From NCBI GenBank assembly GCA_023435335.1, contig JAEYRU010000053.1:1-12344 (forward strand): a DNA stretch of 12,344 nt, read 5' to 3'. The position numbers and the translations under genes were made by a program. The DNA is from Pseudomonadota bacterium. Lineage in GTDB: Bacteria; Pseudomonadota; Alphaproteobacteria; Rhizobiales; Rhizobiaceae. Within the stretch, counting starts at the first letter, position 1. Each line of letters begins with the position of its first letter. The notes under the pieces were generated by a model that had not been told where the DNA came from, did no database searches, and worked only from the letters and a program-made list of their open reading frames with translations. Positions 1 to 7,187 of this stretch are shown here, one piece after another.

Positions 1-1600
1 GCAGTGCGGGCGCGGCGCCGCCGATCGGCGCTTCCTCACGCTGGTGGCCGAGTATGGTCATGGTGATGTTCCAGGCCATGACGAGACCGCCGGCCAGGTA
101 GAGGATGCCGCCCAGGGCGCGCAGCACATAGTAGGGGAACATGGCCGCGACGGATTCGGCGAAGGAGTAGACCAGGAAACCCTGATCGTCGTACTCGCGC
201 CACATCAGGCCCTGCTGTATGCCGGCAACCCACATCACGGCGGCGTAGATGACGATGCCGATGGTGGCGAGCCAGAAGTGCCAGGTGACCAGGCGCAGCG
301 AGTAGAGCCGGTCGCGGTACCAGAGTTTGGGCACCATGTAGTAGACAGCGGCGAACGAGATCATGCCGACCCATCCGAGCGCGCCGGAGTGAACGTGGCC
401 AATGGTCCAGTCGGTATAGTGGCTGAGCGAGTTGACCGCCTTGATGGACATCATCGGGCCTTCGAAGGTCGACATGCCGTAGAAGGCTATGGCCAGCACC
501 ATCATGCGGATGATGGGATCGGTGCGGACCTTGTCCCAGGCGCCAGAAAGCGTCATCAGGCCGTTGATCATGCCGCCCCACGAGGGCATCCACAACATGA
601 CCGAGAAGACCATGCCAAGCGTCTGCGCCCAGTCAGGCAGCGCAGTGTAGTGCAGGTGATGCGGGCCGGCCCAGATGTAGAGGAAGATCAGCGCCCAGAA
701 GTGGATGATCGACAGCCGGTAGGAATAGACCGGACGGTTCGCCTGCTTGGGCACGAAGTAGTACATCATGCCTAGGAACCCTGCCGTCAGGAAGAAGCCG
801 ACGGCGTTGTGGCCGTACCACCACTGAGTCAGCGCGTCCTGCACGCCGGCGAAGGCGGAATAGCTCTTGGAGCCGAGGAAGGAGACGGGAATCGCCAGGT
901 TGTTGACCACGTGCAGCATCGCGATGGTCACGATGAAGGACAGGTAGAACCAGTTGGCGACGTAGATATGGGGTTCCTTGCGCTTGAGGATCGTCCCCAG
1001 GAACACGAGGAGATACGCCACCCACACCACAGTCAGCCACAGGTCGACATACCATTCGGGTTCGGCGTATTCGCGGCTCTGGGTGATGCCCAGCAGGTAC
1101 CCGGTGGCCGCCATGACGATGAACAACTGGTAGCCCCAGAACACGAACCAGGCGAGGTCGCCACCGAACAGTCGCGCGCGCGATGTGCGCTGGACGACGT
1201 AGAACGAGGAGGCGATCAGCGCGTTGCCGCCGAAAGCGAAGATGACAGCCGAGGTGTGCAGCGGCCGCATGCGGCCGAAATTGAACCAGGGCTCTATATT
1301 GAGATCGGGAAAGGCGAGCTGCAGCGCCACGACCACGCCCACCAGGAAGCCGACGACCCCCCAGAAGACCGTGGCGATCGCGCCATAGCGGATGACGCCG
1401 TCCATGTAGCCCGACCGCTCCTCGACCACCGGCGCGTTGCCGAAGCTCGTGGTGCGCAGCATCACGACGACGCTTCCCAGCAGCACGAAGAACAGAACCC
1501 ACATATGGGCCTGGAACAGGTCGTCGCGGGCGAAGGCCGCGGCCAGCAACACAAGGAAGGATGCAAGGCTGACGCCTGCGATCGCGGTGCCGTATCTCAT
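1..1600 (-). CDS. ccoN: cbb3-type cytochrome c oxidase subunit I (CcoN/FixN), 3' end cut by window edge
   Basis: Catalytic subunit of the high-affinity cbb3 terminal oxidase in the inner membrane. It reduces oxygen to water with electrons from the CcoO/CcoP cytochromes and pumps protons. I translated 533 codons from the ATG at 1600 (protein begins MRYGTAIAG); there is no upstream in-frame start. About 540 residues is usual, so only the extreme C-terminus is missing. Many hydrophobic segments are visible. The conserved histidines are present: H115 (RPLHTS) and H404 (GHVHSG) fit the low-spin heme b ligands, H402 fits the heme b3 ligand, and H264 (WWYGHN) with H314-H315 (AGPHHLHY) fit the CuB ligands. 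A G-rich stretch (1606-1610) lies just before the start. ccoO, ccoQ and ccoP would be expected beyond the left edge (inference). An FNR box lies 87 bases upstream of the start, which suggests induction at low oxygen. All plus-strand open frames over this gene are shadows. Confidence 0.98.
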   Translation of the reverse strand, partial: MRYGTAIAGVSLASFLVLLAAAFARDDLFQAHMWVLFFVLLGSVVVMLRTTSFGNAPVVEERSGYMDGVIRYGAIATVFWGVVGFLVGVVVALQLAFPDLNIEPWFNFGRMRPLHTSAVIFAFGGNALIASSFYVVQRTSRARLFGGDLAWFVFWGYQLFIVMAATGYLLGITQSREYAEPEWYVDLWLTVVWVAYLLVFLGTILKRKEPHIYVANWFYLSFIVTIAMLHVVNNLAIPVSFLGSKSYSAFAGVQDALTQWWYGHNAVGFFLTAGFLGMMYYFVPKQANRPVYSYRLSIIHFWALIFLYIWAGPHHLHYTALPDWAQTLGMVFSVMLWMPSWGGMINGLMTLSGAWDKVRTDPIIRMMVLAIAFYGMSTFEGPMMSIKAVNSLSHYTDWTIGHVHSGALGWVGMISFAAVYYMVPKLWYRDRLYSLRLVTWHFWLATIGIVIYAAVMWVAGIQQGLMWREYDDQGFLVYSFAESVAAMFPYYVLRALGGILYLAGGLVMAWNITMTILGHQREEAPIGGAAPAL

Positions 1601-1686
1601 CGAGTACCCCCGGGTGGCGATTCGTAAATTCGGTGCCGGTCCTGCCGGTCCGTGATCCCGTTTCGATCTGAAAGCGTCCCAACGCC

Positions 1687-1700
1687 TTGATCCATGTCAA
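1687..1700. promoter_or_regulatory. FNR/FixK box (anaerobox) between ccoN and the hemerythrin gene
   Basis: The 14-mer TTGATCCATGTCAA matches the FNR/FixK consensus TTGA-N6-TCAA at every fixed position. Its centre is 1693.5. Class II FNR activation centres the box at -41.5, which would put a plus-strand start near 1735, about 20 bases before the hemerythrin GTG, with a weak -10-like TACATC at 1721-1726. The same geometry on the minus strand gives a start near 1652, about 50 bases before ccoN. Both promoters are therefore possible. The palindrome is seen directly; the regulation and transcription starts are inferred. Confidence 0.85.
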
Positions 1701-1745
1701 AGCTGCCACCGCACCGCGCCTACATCGTTCCGGCGAGGATCATGC

Positions 1746-1750
1746 GGAGG
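1746..1750 (+). promoter_or_regulatory. Ribosome binding site GGAGG that fixes the hemerythrin start
   Basis: GGAGG stands five bases before the GTG at 1756. No other in-frame start candidate upstream has a comparable Shine-Dalgarno. The in-frame TTG at 1687 lies inside the FNR box and would be upstream of the predicted transcription start. This site is the main reason for choosing GTG 1756. Confidence 0.75.
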
Positions 1751-1755
1751 ACACC

Positions 1756-2256
1756 GTGATCGAAAAGCAACTCAGGCTCGAGAGCCTGGCGGGCGTATTC
1801 CAGTGCCGCGGCAAGGGCGCGGGCTCTCCAATCCTGCGCTGCATGAAGCATGCGCATGACGAGAAGCTGCGCTTCTGCGACATGCTGGAGGAAATAGCGG
1901 ACGCCCTGCCCGACGACGTCGACCGTTTCAAGTGTCTCAGCGTCGCAAACGCCCTGGCCCCGCTGGTGCGCAGCGTACACCGCTTCGAGGAGGACGTGGT
2001 CTTCCCCGCCTATTCCAGGAATTGCGAAGAGGATTGCTCGGCTTCGCTGCAGCGGCTGGCCAGCGAGCACATGGCCGACGAATGCTTCGCCGACGAGATA
2101 ACGGAGGTGCTGCTGTCGATGGGCCACGGCTCACCGGTCGAGAACCCGGAAGCGGTGGGCTTCATGCTGCGCGGATTCTTCGAGTCCGTTCGCCGCCACA
2201 TCGCCTTCGAGCGCGAGCACATCCTGCCCGTCATCGCGGCGAAGCAGCAGGCCTAG
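1756..2256 (+). CDS. Hemerythrin-like (HHE cation-binding) protein, cysteine-rich
   Basis: A 166-residue soluble protein that looks like a four-helix hemerythrin-type domain binding a diiron centre. Such proteins bind or sense oxygen or NO, or take part in iron and stress handling. Visible motifs are H32-A-H34-D-E, H75-R-F-E-E79 followed by V-F-P, S-E104-H105 with E109, and R-H148-I-A-F-E152-R-E-H155-I-L-P; the last is typical of the C-terminal HHE helix. There is no signal peptide. It has seven cysteines (17, 29, 41, 60, 90, 94, 110), many for a small cytoplasmic protein. The GTG start is set by GGAGG five bases upstream. The gene diverges from ccoN across an FNR box and converges on fnrN with overlapping stop codons, so a role in low-oxygen or NO physiology is inferred. 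The exact metal ligands and the ligand bound cannot be assigned from sequence alone. Confidence 0.85.
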   Translation: MIEKQLRLESLAGVFQCRGKGAGSPILRCMKHAHDEKLRFCDMLEEIADALPDDVDRFKCLSVANALAPLVRSVHRFEEDVVFPAYSRNCEEDCSASLQRLASEHMADECFADEITEVLLSMGHGSPVENPEAVGFMLRGFFESVRRHIAFEREHILPVIAAKQQA

Positions 2257-2981
2257 GAACCGGCCTTCTTCTGCAGCCGCGCCAGGCTGTCGACGGTCAC
2301 GTGTCGGCCGTTCTCTACCCGGATGACATTCTCGGTCCGCAGCTTGGTGAACTGGCGGCTTACGGTCTCGATCGTCAGCCCGAGGAAATCCGCGATATCG
2401 CTGCGGGTGAGCGGCAGGTCGAAGGATGCTGAGACGGCGTCGGGGCCGGCGGCCGGGTCGATATTGCGGGCGATCAGCAGCAGGAAGCTCGCCACCTTCT
2501 CCGACGCGGTCTTGCGGCCGAGCGTCACCATCCAGTCGCGCGCCTCGTCGAGCTCCTTGAGCGTTTGCTGCAGGAGCCTGTGCTCCAGCTGCGGCGATTC
2601 CCGCATCATGCGGTCGACGGTCGCCTTGGGAAAGCAGCACAGCTCCACCTCGGTGGCCGCCTGCGCATCGATGGCGCTCTCAGCCCTGAACGGACGGCCG
2701 AGAAAGTCGGGCGCGAACTGCAGGCCGACAATCTGCTGGCGTCCGTCGGACAGGATCTTCGTCAGCTTCACGACGCCGGAGAGCACGTTCGAATAGCTGG
2801 CGACAGCCTCCGCGTCGCCTACAAGCCCCGCCCCCGCATCGACCTTGCGCCTGGTCGAGGTCCTGGACAGCACCTGCAGTTGCGCAGCCTCCAGGGCGCC
2901 GCAGACCCCGCGATGCCGCGCCTCGCAGGACCGGCAAAGCACTGGCGTGTCCGAGTTGTGAATATCCTGGCGCATGTTCAT
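2253..2981 (-). CDS. fnrN: FNR-family oxygen-responsive transcription regulator (FnrN/FnrL type)
   Basis: A 242-residue Crp/Fnr-family regulator expected to carry an oxygen-labile 4Fe-4S cluster, dimerise without oxygen and activate microaerobic genes. The N-terminus has C16-x2-C19-x7-C27. A central C115-C116 pair can supply the fourth ligand. A cyclic-nucleotide-type beta-roll spans about residues 30-125, the dimer helix about 128-150, and the winged helix-turn-helix about 185-235. The recognition helix reads E205-T-V-S208-R209, the E-x2-S-R signature that in FNR proteins contacts TTGA half sites. The start was taken as ATG 2981, two codons before a second ATG at 2975. The frame stays open far upstream, but that extension overlaps the promoter and hemN and shows no family similarity. 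No strong ribosome binding site is seen. The gene diverges from hemN over a perfect FNR box, which suggests autoregulation. In other genera the orthologue is called fnrL. Confidence 0.93.
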   Translation of the reverse strand: MNMRQDIHNSDTPVLCRSCEARHRGVCGALEAAQLQVLSRTSTRRKVDAGAGLVGDAEAVASYSNVLSGVVKLTKILSDGRQQIVGLQFAPDFLGRPFRAESAIDAQAATEVELCCFPKATVDRMMRESPQLEHRLLQQTLKELDEARDWMVTLGRKTASEKVASFLLLIARNIDPAAGPDAVSASFDLPLTRSDIADFLGLTIETVSRQFTKLRTENVIRVENGRHVTVDSLARLQKKAGS

Positions 2982-3060
2982 GGGGCGGCGTTCCGGCTGG
3001 TAGCGTATAGCACCTGCCCGCGACCCCGTGTTGCGGCAGTTTGTCCGCCCCGCCCCGGGC

Positions 3061-3074
3061 TTGACCGAAGTCAA
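3061..3074. promoter_or_regulatory. FNR box between fnrN and hemN
   Basis: TTGACCGAAGTCAA has perfect five-base inverted arms (TTGAC/GTCAA) and fits TTGA-N6-TCAA. Its centre is 3067.5. Class II spacing would place a hemN start near 3109, about 26 bases before the ATG. In the other direction it would give an fnrN start near 3026. A TATACG hexamer on the minus strand (3005-3010) is an alternative fnrN -10. The palindrome is seen; the use of either promoter is inferred. Confidence 0.87.
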
Positions 3075-3134
3075 TGCCGCGGCAGCGCCAAGCTGCGATG
3101 GAGGGGCACGAAAAACCGAACCAAGCAGCAACCG

Positions 3135-4484
3135 ATGTCCGCCCCGATCTCCGCCCGCTTCGGCGAAACAGCGCCTCGCTATACGAGCTATCCGACCGCG
3201 CCCCATTTCCACCCCGGCATCGGGCCCAAAACCGTAGCAGGCTGGATGGACAGCGTGGCGGCGGACGACGCGGTCTCGCTCTACCTCCACATACCATTCT
3301 GCGACAGGCTGTGCTGGTTCTGCGCCTGCCACACCAAACATACGCTGCGCTACGAGCCCGTGCAGGAGTATCTCGGCTTCCTGCATGCCGAGATCGCCAC
3401 AGTCTCGCGCCTGCTAGGCGGCCGCGGTCGCATCAGGACCGTGCATTTCGGCGGCGGATCCCCGACGATGCTGGCGCCCGAGGACCTCGTCCGGCTCGAC
3501 CGCACGCTGCGTGAAGCTTTCCGCTACGACGAGGACGCTGAAGTGAGCGTCGAGATCGACCCCAACGACATGGACGAGGGCCGACTTGACGCCCTCGCCG
3601 CGATCGGGCTCACCAGGGCGAGCCTCGGCATCCAGGACTTCGATCCGAGGGTGCAGAAGGCGATCAACCGCGAGCAGAGCTTCGAATGCACGCGGGCGGT
3701 GATCGAGGGGCTCAGCCGGCGTGGCGTCGGCTCGATCAATCTCGACATGCTCTACGGGCTTCCGTTCCAGACCCGCGACAGCATAAGGGCCACGGCCGAG
3801 CAGGTGCTGACGCTGCGCCCGGACCGCATCGCGCTGTTCGGCTACGCGCATGTGCCCTGGTTCAAGAAGCACCAGCAGATGATCGACGAGGCCGCCCTGC
3901 CCGATTCCAACGAGCGCTACGTACAGTCGCGAATCGTGTCGGACCTGATCCAGGAAAGGGGTTTCGAGGCGATCGGAATCGACCATTTCGCCCGGCCCGG
4001 CGACCGCCTCGCCGCCGCGGCGCGCGAGGGGCGGCTCCACCGCAACTTCCAGGGCTACACCGACGATGCGTGCGAGACCATGATCGGGCTCGGCCCCTCA
4101 TCGGTGGGCAGGTTCCGCCAGGGCTACGCGCAGAACGCGACGGCGACGGGCCAGTACGAGCGGATGGTGAGCGAAGGCGGGCTGGCAACGGTGCGCGGCA
4201 TCGAACTCGGCGAAGAAGACCGGGCGCGCGCCTGGATCATCGAGCGGCTGATGTGCGACTTCGCGTTCTCGTGCGCCGAGGCGCTCGACCGTTTCGGCGA
4301 GGCCGCCGCGCCCGCGATCGTCGAGGCTGGATACCGCGCCGCGGCCGATCCGGACAAGCTGCTGGAGCGCCGGGGAGACCTTTTCGTGGTCAGCGAGGCG
4401 GGCAGGCCGCTGGTGCGCCTGGTTGCGGCGCAGTTCGACCAGTACCTGGCGAAGGGCAACGCCCGCCACTCGGTGGCCGTGTAG
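3135..4484 (+). CDS. hemN: Oxygen-independent coproporphyrinogen III dehydrogenase (HemN)
   Basis: A radical-SAM enzyme of heme biosynthesis in the cytoplasm. It decarboxylates two propionate side chains of coproporphyrinogen III to give protoporphyrinogen IX without oxygen. The product is 449 residues, close to the usual family length. The N-terminus R15-YTSYPTAPHF is characteristic. The cluster motif is C56-x3-C60-x2-C63, followed by C65 (CDRLCWFCAC), and V-H-F-G-G-G-S-P-T gives the SAM-binding glycine motif. The C-terminal HemN domain is complete. ATG 3135 fits the family N-terminus; the frame is open further upstream, but no start codon there fits as well. The ribosome binding site is weak. 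The gene shares its upstream region and FNR box with fnrN, which fits induction at low oxygen, when heme is needed for the cbb3 oxidase encoded nearby. Confidence 0.97.
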   Translation: MSAPISARFGETAPRYTSYPTAPHFHPGIGPKTVAGWMDSVAADDAVSLYLHIPFCDRLCWFCACHTKHTLRYEPVQEYLGFLHAEIATVSRLLGGRGRIRTVHFGGGSPTMLAPEDLVRLDRTLREAFRYDEDAEVSVEIDPNDMDEGRLDALAAIGLTRASLGIQDFDPRVQKAINREQSFECTRAVIEGLSRRGVGSINLDMLYGLPFQTRDSIRATAEQVLTLRPDRIALFGYAHVPWFKKHQQMIDEAALPDSNERYVQSRIVSDLIQERGFEAIGIDHFARPGDRLAAAAREGRLHRNFQGYTDDACETMIGLGPSSVGRFRQGYAQNATATGQYERMVSEGGLATVRGIELGEEDRARAWIIERLMCDFAFSCAEALDRFGEAAAPAIVEAGYRAAADPDKLLERRGDLFVVSEAGRPLVRLVAAQFDQYLAKGNARHSVAV

Positions 4485-4510
4485 CGACGCCGCGCCACTG
4501 CAGAACGGAC

Positions 4511-4528
4511 GCGGCGGCGGCCCGCCGC
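4511..4528. terminator. GC-rich hairpin after hemN, possible weak terminator
   Basis: GCGGCGG and CCGCCGC form a seven-base-pair stem with a four-base loop, 26 bases after the hemN stop and 34 bases beyond the tRNA-Asp 3' end. No clean T-run follows on either strand (ATCTATTCCT on plus), so intrinsic termination is uncertain. It may serve hemN, the converging tRNA-Asp transcript, or neither. Confidence 0.3.
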
Positions 4529-4562
4529 GCATCTATTCCTGGCAAGATTGTCGAGAAACGAA

Positions 4563-4639
4563 TGGCGCGAGTGACGGGGCTCGAACCCGCGACCTCCGGC
4601 GTGACAGGCCGGCACTCTAACCGACTGAGCTACACCCGC
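4563..4639 (-). tRNA. tRNA-Asp (anticodon GTC)
   Basis: Read on the minus strand, the acceptor GCGGGTG (4633-4639) pairs with CACTCGC (4567-4573), with one G-U pair. Discriminator G and an encoded CCA (4563-4565) follow. The D arm GCTCAGTCGGTTAGAGT, anticodon stem CCGGC/GCCGG around the loop CTGTCAC, and T loop GGTTCGAGCC are all present. The anticodon GTC decodes Asp. The gene converges with hemN and diverges from tRNA-Val. Confidence 0.97.
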
Positions 4640-4680
4640 GCATCGGACCGGCGACCGTCTCGGCCGCCCGTCGTGGCGCT

Positions 4681-4709
4681 GAATTACGCACTCCGTGGTT
4701 GGGTGTCAA
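4681..4709 (-). promoter_or_regulatory. Likely promoter of tRNA-Asp
   Basis: On the minus strand a perfect -35 TTGACA (4704-4709) is separated by 17 bases from a weak -10 TAATTC (4681-4686). Transcription would start near 4674, leaving a leader of about 35 bases before the mature tRNA 5' end at 4639. The -35 match and spacing are good; the -10 is poor. Confidence 0.6.
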
Positions 4710-4748
4710 GGGAATTGGAGGGAGCTGCGCGGCTTGTCGCAGCACCGG

Positions 4749-4786
4749 TCCGCAACCCGCCTGCAAAGGCGGTTTTCTCTTGCGGA
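4749..4786 (+). terminator. Terminator-like hairpin with nested outer inverted repeat, no obvious upstream gene
   Basis: The inner stem CCGCCT-gcaa-AGGCGG (4757-4772) is followed by TTTTCTCTT, the form of a plus-strand intrinsic terminator. Around it, TCCGCAA (4749-4755) is the exact reverse complement of TTGCGGA (4780-4786), so a longer two-level stem or an alternative fold is possible. The nearest plus-strand gene upstream is hemN, ending at 4484 beyond the antisense tRNA-Asp. Nothing recognisable lies at 4710-4748. It may end hemN read-through or an unannotated short transcript. Confidence 0.55.
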
Positions 4787-4807
4787 GCCTGGGCGAACCG
4801 CTTAAAC
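4780..4807 (+). promoter_or_regulatory. Possible promoter of tRNA-Val
   Basis: TTGCGG (4780-4785) and TTAAAC (4802-4807) stand 16 bases apart and would start transcription about eight bases before tRNA-Val. Both hexamers match the consensus only partly. The -35 candidate coincides with the right outer arm of the preceding hairpin. Confidence 0.4.
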
Positions 4808-4821
4808 GGACGCCACTTGGC

Positions 4822-4897
<76 letters not shown>

Positions 4898-5081
4898 GTT
4901 TCCATCTCTCACGGGGGTTCGCTTCGCTCACGACCTTGTCAGGGCGGGCATCGGCCCCGATCGCGGCCTGCTGCGGTTCGAGGATCTCACCTCCACCATG
5001 CGCAACGGGCGGCAGCGCCAGTCCAGACCCGCACCCGGACATGATCGCGGCCGCCGCCGTGGCATGCAGGCCTTGACCGCG
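4898..5081. other. Intergenic stretch without recognised gene
   Basis: These 184 bases separate tRNA-Val from the 3' end of the second kinase gene. I see no convincing coding frame, no clear T-tailed hairpin for either side and no direct repeat of the tRNA 3' end that would mark an integration site. Short frames here are artefacts of tRNA and GC-rich sequence. Confidence 0.5.
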
Positions 5082-7175
5082 TCATCTTGAGCGAGCGGAC
5101 CTGCGGCGCGGTCCCTGGGAGGCAGCACAGACCTGCTCCACCGTCGTGATCAGCGCTCCGGGCGTGAACGGCTTTCGCAGCACCGGTACGTCGGCGGGGC
5201 GGCCGGCGATCGCATCGGCATCGGCATAGCCGGTAATCATCACCGCAGGCCAATCGGCCCTGATGTTCCGGGCGAGCCGGATCACCTCCATTCCGGAGAC
5301 GATCGGCATGGCGAAATCGGTGACGATGACGTCGAAGCGTTCCGGCTCGCGTTCCAGGAGGGCCAGCGCCTCGGCGCCGCCGCCGGCGTCCGTCACGTCA
5401 AATCCGTCTTCGCTCAAGGCGCGAGCGGTGAATTCACGGAGCTCGGCACTGTCGTCGACAAGCAGGATCGACGGCAGGGCTCCCCTGGCCTTCGGCCTCG
5501 GCGCGTCGACCTGCGCCGGCGTCTGCGCCGGCCGCTCCGGCTCGCGCGTCGAACGCGGCAGCCAAAGCTCGACGGCGGTGCCGTTGCCGACCTCGCTGTG
5601 GATGCGCAGGGCGCCACCCGACTGGCGGGCAAAGCCATAGACCGTGCTCAGGCCCAGACCGGTGCCGCGGCCGACATCCTTGGTCGTGAAGAAGGGCTCC
5701 ATGACGCGGGAAAGCAGTTCGGGCGGGATGCCGTCGCCGGTGTCCTCCACCCGCAGGACGACGTAGTCGCCAGCGGGAAGGTCCGTTTCGGGCGAAGCCA
5801 GCGTCCGGTTCTCGCTACTGATGACGACAGTGCCGCCTTCCGGCATTGCGTCGCGGGCATTGATCACGAGGTTCATCACCGCCAGATCGAGCTGGCCGGG
5901 ATCGACGTGCGCGCGCCATGAATCCTCCGGAACCTGCCAGCGCACCTGCACCAGCCCACCCAGAACCGGAGCGACCAGCGCGTCGAACGACGCCGCAAGC
6001 CGGCTCAGATGCAAGGTCGTGGGATTGAGCTGCTGCCGGCGCGAGAAGGCCAGCATGCGCTTGATGAGTTCGGCGCCCTGCTCGGCAGACTGCTGGGTCA
6101 TGTCGAAGATGCGGCCGGCGTCTTCATCCATCGAGACCCGCCGCTTGAGCAGCGACAGCCCGCTCATGATCGAGGCCAGCAGATTGTTGAAGTCGTGCGC
6201 CACGCCGCCGGTCAGCTTGCCGATGGCATCAAGCTTCTGGGCATGCACCAGCTGATCCTCGAGCTGGCGCCGTTCGGTGATGTCGAGCAAGGTACCGATG
6301 ATCTCTCGCGGCTCGCCATCCTCATCCGGCACGACGACACCCTGGTCGAGGAAATGGCGATAGGTGCCGTCCTCGCACAACCAGCGGAACTCGCAGGCAT
6401 AGGAGCCGGTCGCGAGGGCTCCCTCCAGCGCCTGCTCGACGATCGGCCGGTCGTCCGCGTGGACGCGCGCCAGGCCAAAGGCAGGGTCTTCCGAGAAGCG
6501 TTCGGGCGGGAAGCCGAACAGCTGCTCGACAGCGCCCGACACGAAGGAGGCCCCGTAGGGAGGATGGATGCTGCGCGAATGGAGCGCGATCGGCAACGAG
6601 CGCAGGATCGCTTCCTGCCTCTCCTCCGACTGCCGCAACGCACGCTCGGCTTCGAGCTTGCTCGCGTTCACGCGGAGGTTTTCCTCCAGGAGACGCCGCT
6701 CGCGATCGGCCTTTTCCCTGATTTCGCGGGTTTTCTGGAAGAGGTCGACGAAGATGGCCACCTTGGAGCGCAGCATCACCGGGTCGAACGGCTTGAACAG
6801 GTAGTCGACCGCTCCAGCGTCGTATCCGCGCAGCATGTGCGCGTCTTCCTTGTTGATGGCGGTGAGGAAGATGATCGGCGTGCTCTTCGATGCCTCGCGC
6901 TGCCGAATGATGCCCGCAGTCTGGTAGCCGTCGAGGCCGGGCATCAGCACGTCGAGCAAGATGACGGCGTAGTCCTCCTTGAGGAGATAGCGCAACGCCT
7001 CCTCGCCCGATTGCACGCAATCGATCTCGGCGACCCCCTTGAGCACCTCGCTGATCGTCAGCAGGTTTCGCGCATCGTCGTCGACGACAAGCACGCGAGT
7101 GGCGGGAGCCGGCGCCGCTTCGGGATCGTCGCCCGCGACGCCTGCGAGTTTTTGAGCGGTGCCCAACTTGCCCAT
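5082..7175 (-). CDS. Hybrid sensor histidine kinase, REC-PAS-HisKA-HATPase-REC
   Basis: A 697-residue cytoplasmic-looking signalling kinase with no evident membrane segment. In order: receiver 1 (about 26-145) with acidic D32-D34, phosphoacceptor D75 in LLDVLMPG, T105 and K128; a short coiled coil (about 147-190); a PAS domain of the PAS_3 kind (about 190-303, ending LLDITERR); HisKA with phosphoacceptor H327 in GGVAHDFNNLL; HATPase with N box NLVINARDAM, G1 DTGDGIPP and G2 GTGLGLSTVYG; and receiver 2 (about 568-685) with D620 (VTDFAMP) and K668. ATG 7175 lies 12 bases after the stop of the poly-HAMP kinase gene. The GAGG ribosome site (7186-7189) overlaps that stop, so the two are probably translationally coupled. 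The N-terminal receiver could accept phosphate from the upstream kinase (inference). The signal sensed is unknown. Confidence 0.95.
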   Translation of the reverse strand: MGKLGTAQKLAGVAGDDPEAAPAPATRVLVVDDDARNLLTISEVLKGVAEIDCVQSGEEALRYLLKEDYAVILLDVLMPGLDGYQTAGIIRQREASKSTPIIFLTAINKEDAHMLRGYDAGAVDYLFKPFDPVMLRSKVAIFVDLFQKTREIREKADRERRLLEENLRVNASKLEAERALRQSEERQEAILRSLPIALHSRSIHPPYGASFVSGAVEQLFGFPPERFSEDPAFGLARVHADDRPIVEQALEGALATGSYACEFRWLCEDGTYRHFLDQGVVVPDEDGEPREIIGTLLDITERRQLEDQLVHAQKLDAIGKLTGGVAHDFNNLLASIMSGLSLLKRRVSMDEDAGRIFDMTQQSAEQGAELIKRMLAFSRRQQLNPTTLHLSRLAASFDALVAPVLGGLVQVRWQVPEDSWRAHVDPGQLDLAVMNLVINARDAMPEGGTVVISSENRTLASPETDLPAGDYVVLRVEDTGDGIPPELLSRVMEPFFTTKDVGRGTGLGLSTVYGFARQSGGALRIHSEVGNGTAVELWLPRSTREPERPAQTPAQVDAPRPKARGALPSILLVDDSAELREFTARALSEDGFDVTDAGGGAEALALLEREPERFDVIVTDFAMPIVSGMEVIRLARNIRADWPAVMITGYADADAIAGRPADVPVLRKPFTPGALITTVEQVCAASQGPRRRSARSR

Positions 7176-7187
7176 CGCCGTTCGACC

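Noticed and set aside
633..1709. Long minus frame antiparallel in phase to ccoN
   Set aside because: An arginine-rich, low-complexity translation in a shifted frame of ccoN; the true frame contains all oxidase histidine motifs.
1687..1755. Upstream TTG start for the hemerythrin gene adding 23 residues
   Set aside because: The TTG is the first triplet of the FNR box and lies upstream of the predicted transcript start. The added residues look non-conserved, and GTG 1756 has a good GGAGG.
2565..3134. Long upstream extension of the hemN frame
   Set aside because: It runs antisense through fnrN and the promoter; the family N-terminus begins at MSAPISARFG.
2982..3386. Long N-terminal extension of fnrN in the same open frame
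   Set aside because: It overlaps the FNR box and the hemN coding region and is a GC-rich shadow; the FNR-family N-terminus begins at MNMRQD.
4562..4680. Open frames across tRNA-Asp giving peptides such as GLEPATSGVTGRHS and GARTRDLRRD
   Set aside because: These are translations of the strand opposite a tRNA gene, a well-known annotation artefact; the tRNA folds completely.
4969..4998. tRNA 3'-end-like string (GGTTCGAGG ... CACCTCCACCA) after tRNA-Val
   Set aside because: The bases flanking the putative T loop do not pair, and no other tRNA arms precede it; treated as chance.
5076..5089. Half-matching FNR-like site TTGACCGCGTCATC
   Set aside because: The right arm reads CATC instead of TCAA, and the site lies at the 3' end of the kinase gene, not in a promoter position.
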